From the NCBI GenBank assembly GCA_947176425.1, contig CAMWQV010000149.1:1-5896 (forward strand): a DNA stretch of 5,896 nucleotides, in the 5' to 3' direction. The translations under genes and the position numbers were made by a program. The notes below the pieces were generated by a model. It did not search any database. It was given only the letters and a program-made list of their open reading frames with translations, and had not been told where the DNA came from. Positions 5,632 through 5,896 of this stretch are shown one piece after another. The stretch comes from an uncultured Clostridia bacterium. Its GTDB lineage: Bacteria > Bacillota > Clostridia > Oscillospirales > Oscillospiraceae. Within the stretch, counting starts at the first letter, position 1. Each line of letters begins with the position of its first letter.

Positions 5632-5896
5632 TTATGCTTTAAGCGGCATTTTTACTTTTTCCGCCAGATACTGGACAGCTCTCCCGTATGGGTACAGCCG
5701 TTCAGCCTCTTTTGTCAGCTCATCGTATGCCTCACACAGAAGTTCCGCGATTTTGCTCTTTTCTTCTTCACGAGTCAGACTGCGGGACATTTTTATTGCT
5801 TTGTCTATTTTATCGCAAATCGCATACAATGCTGTTTTCTGCCGTGTATCCAGACGGGCGTCCCCCAGCTTCTGGATTTCGCCCTTGAGACAAAAC
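5632..5896 (-). CDS. C-terminal part of an unrecognised protein entering from the right edge
   Basis: The minus-strand frame is open from the right edge and ends with TAA at 5634-5632, giving at least 87 residues. The visible part is charged and strongly helical: EIQKLGDARLDTRQK, then an AICDKIDKAIKMSRSLTREEEK segment, then IAELLCEAYDELTKEAERLYPYGRA and a basic end (KVKMPLKA). No domain is recognised, and no membrane or signal segment is visible. Because the frame stays open past the only nearby alternative starts (TTG at 5829, ATG at 5790), it may begin outside the window; a short gene with an internal start cannot be excluded. It converges on the 65-residue orphan gene and is followed by a terminator-like inverted repeat. 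The helical character would suit a coiled-coil or a small regulatory protein, but that is only a guess. Confidence 0.55.
   Translation of the reverse strand, partial: FCLKGEIQKLGDARLDTRQKTALYAICDKIDKAIKMSRSLTREEEKSKIAELLCEAYDELTKEAERLYPYGRAVQYLAEKVKMPLKA

Noticed and set aside
5688..5888. A 66-codon plus-strand frame opposite the right-edge gene
   Set aside because: No convincing ribosome binding site or domain; the minus-strand frame is more protein-like and is followed by a terminator.

Overview
The window looks like chromosomal DNA of an anaerobic Bacillota (class Clostridia, probably a gut lineage), with an accessory or mobile-element-like stretch at its right end. The evidence is family content: a RACo-type [2Fe-2S]/ASKHA activator of the kind found in anaerobes, strong AGGAG ribosome binding sites, textbook sigma-A promoters, and small ribbon-helix-helix and orphan proteins of the type carried by clostridial integrative elements. 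No rRNA, tRNA, CRISPR array, transposase or integrase is visible, so the lineage is an inference.

Positions 1-4861 hold one leftward unit on the minus strand. A consensus promoter (TTGACA, 17 bp, TATACT) at 4833-4861 drives, in order: a 642-residue RACo-like protein (4787-2859); a 73-residue HMA-like protein with two CxxC motifs (2851-2630); a YeiH-family 'putative sulfate exporter' membrane protein (2481-1417); and an FAD/NAD(P)H oxidoreductase of the CoA-disulfide reductase/NADH oxidase type (1371 to beyond position 1). Gaps are 7, 148 and 45 bases, and the 148-base gap contains a compact hairpin. Together the genes read as an ATP-dependent low-potential electron-transfer protein, a small cysteine-rich metal or thiol carrier, a transporter, and a thiol/persulfide-type flavoenzyme. 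This suggests a redox module for a sulfur compound or a metal cofactor. That function is inference, because no corrinoid protein or methyltransferase partner is in view.

Positions 4862-5003 separate this operon from rightward genes. A second promoter (TTGACT, 17 bp, TATATT) drives a 59-residue ribbon-helix-helix regulator (5004-5183). A 122-base leader (5184-5305) follows, in which at least two hairpins are mutually exclusive and one of them sequesters the ribosome binding site of the next gene, a 65-residue protein of unknown function (5306-5503). This leader looks like a cis-acting RNA switch. A nested 13-bp inverted repeat (5535-5592) with a T-run on its minus-strand side separates this gene from a convergent partial gene that enters from the right edge (5896-5632).

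Base composition shifts from GC-rich left of about 4800 to clearly AT-richer to the right, which fits a junction between core-like and transferred DNA. Most other long open frames on the plus strand between 43 and 4886 are antisense shadows of the GC-rich minus-strand genes.
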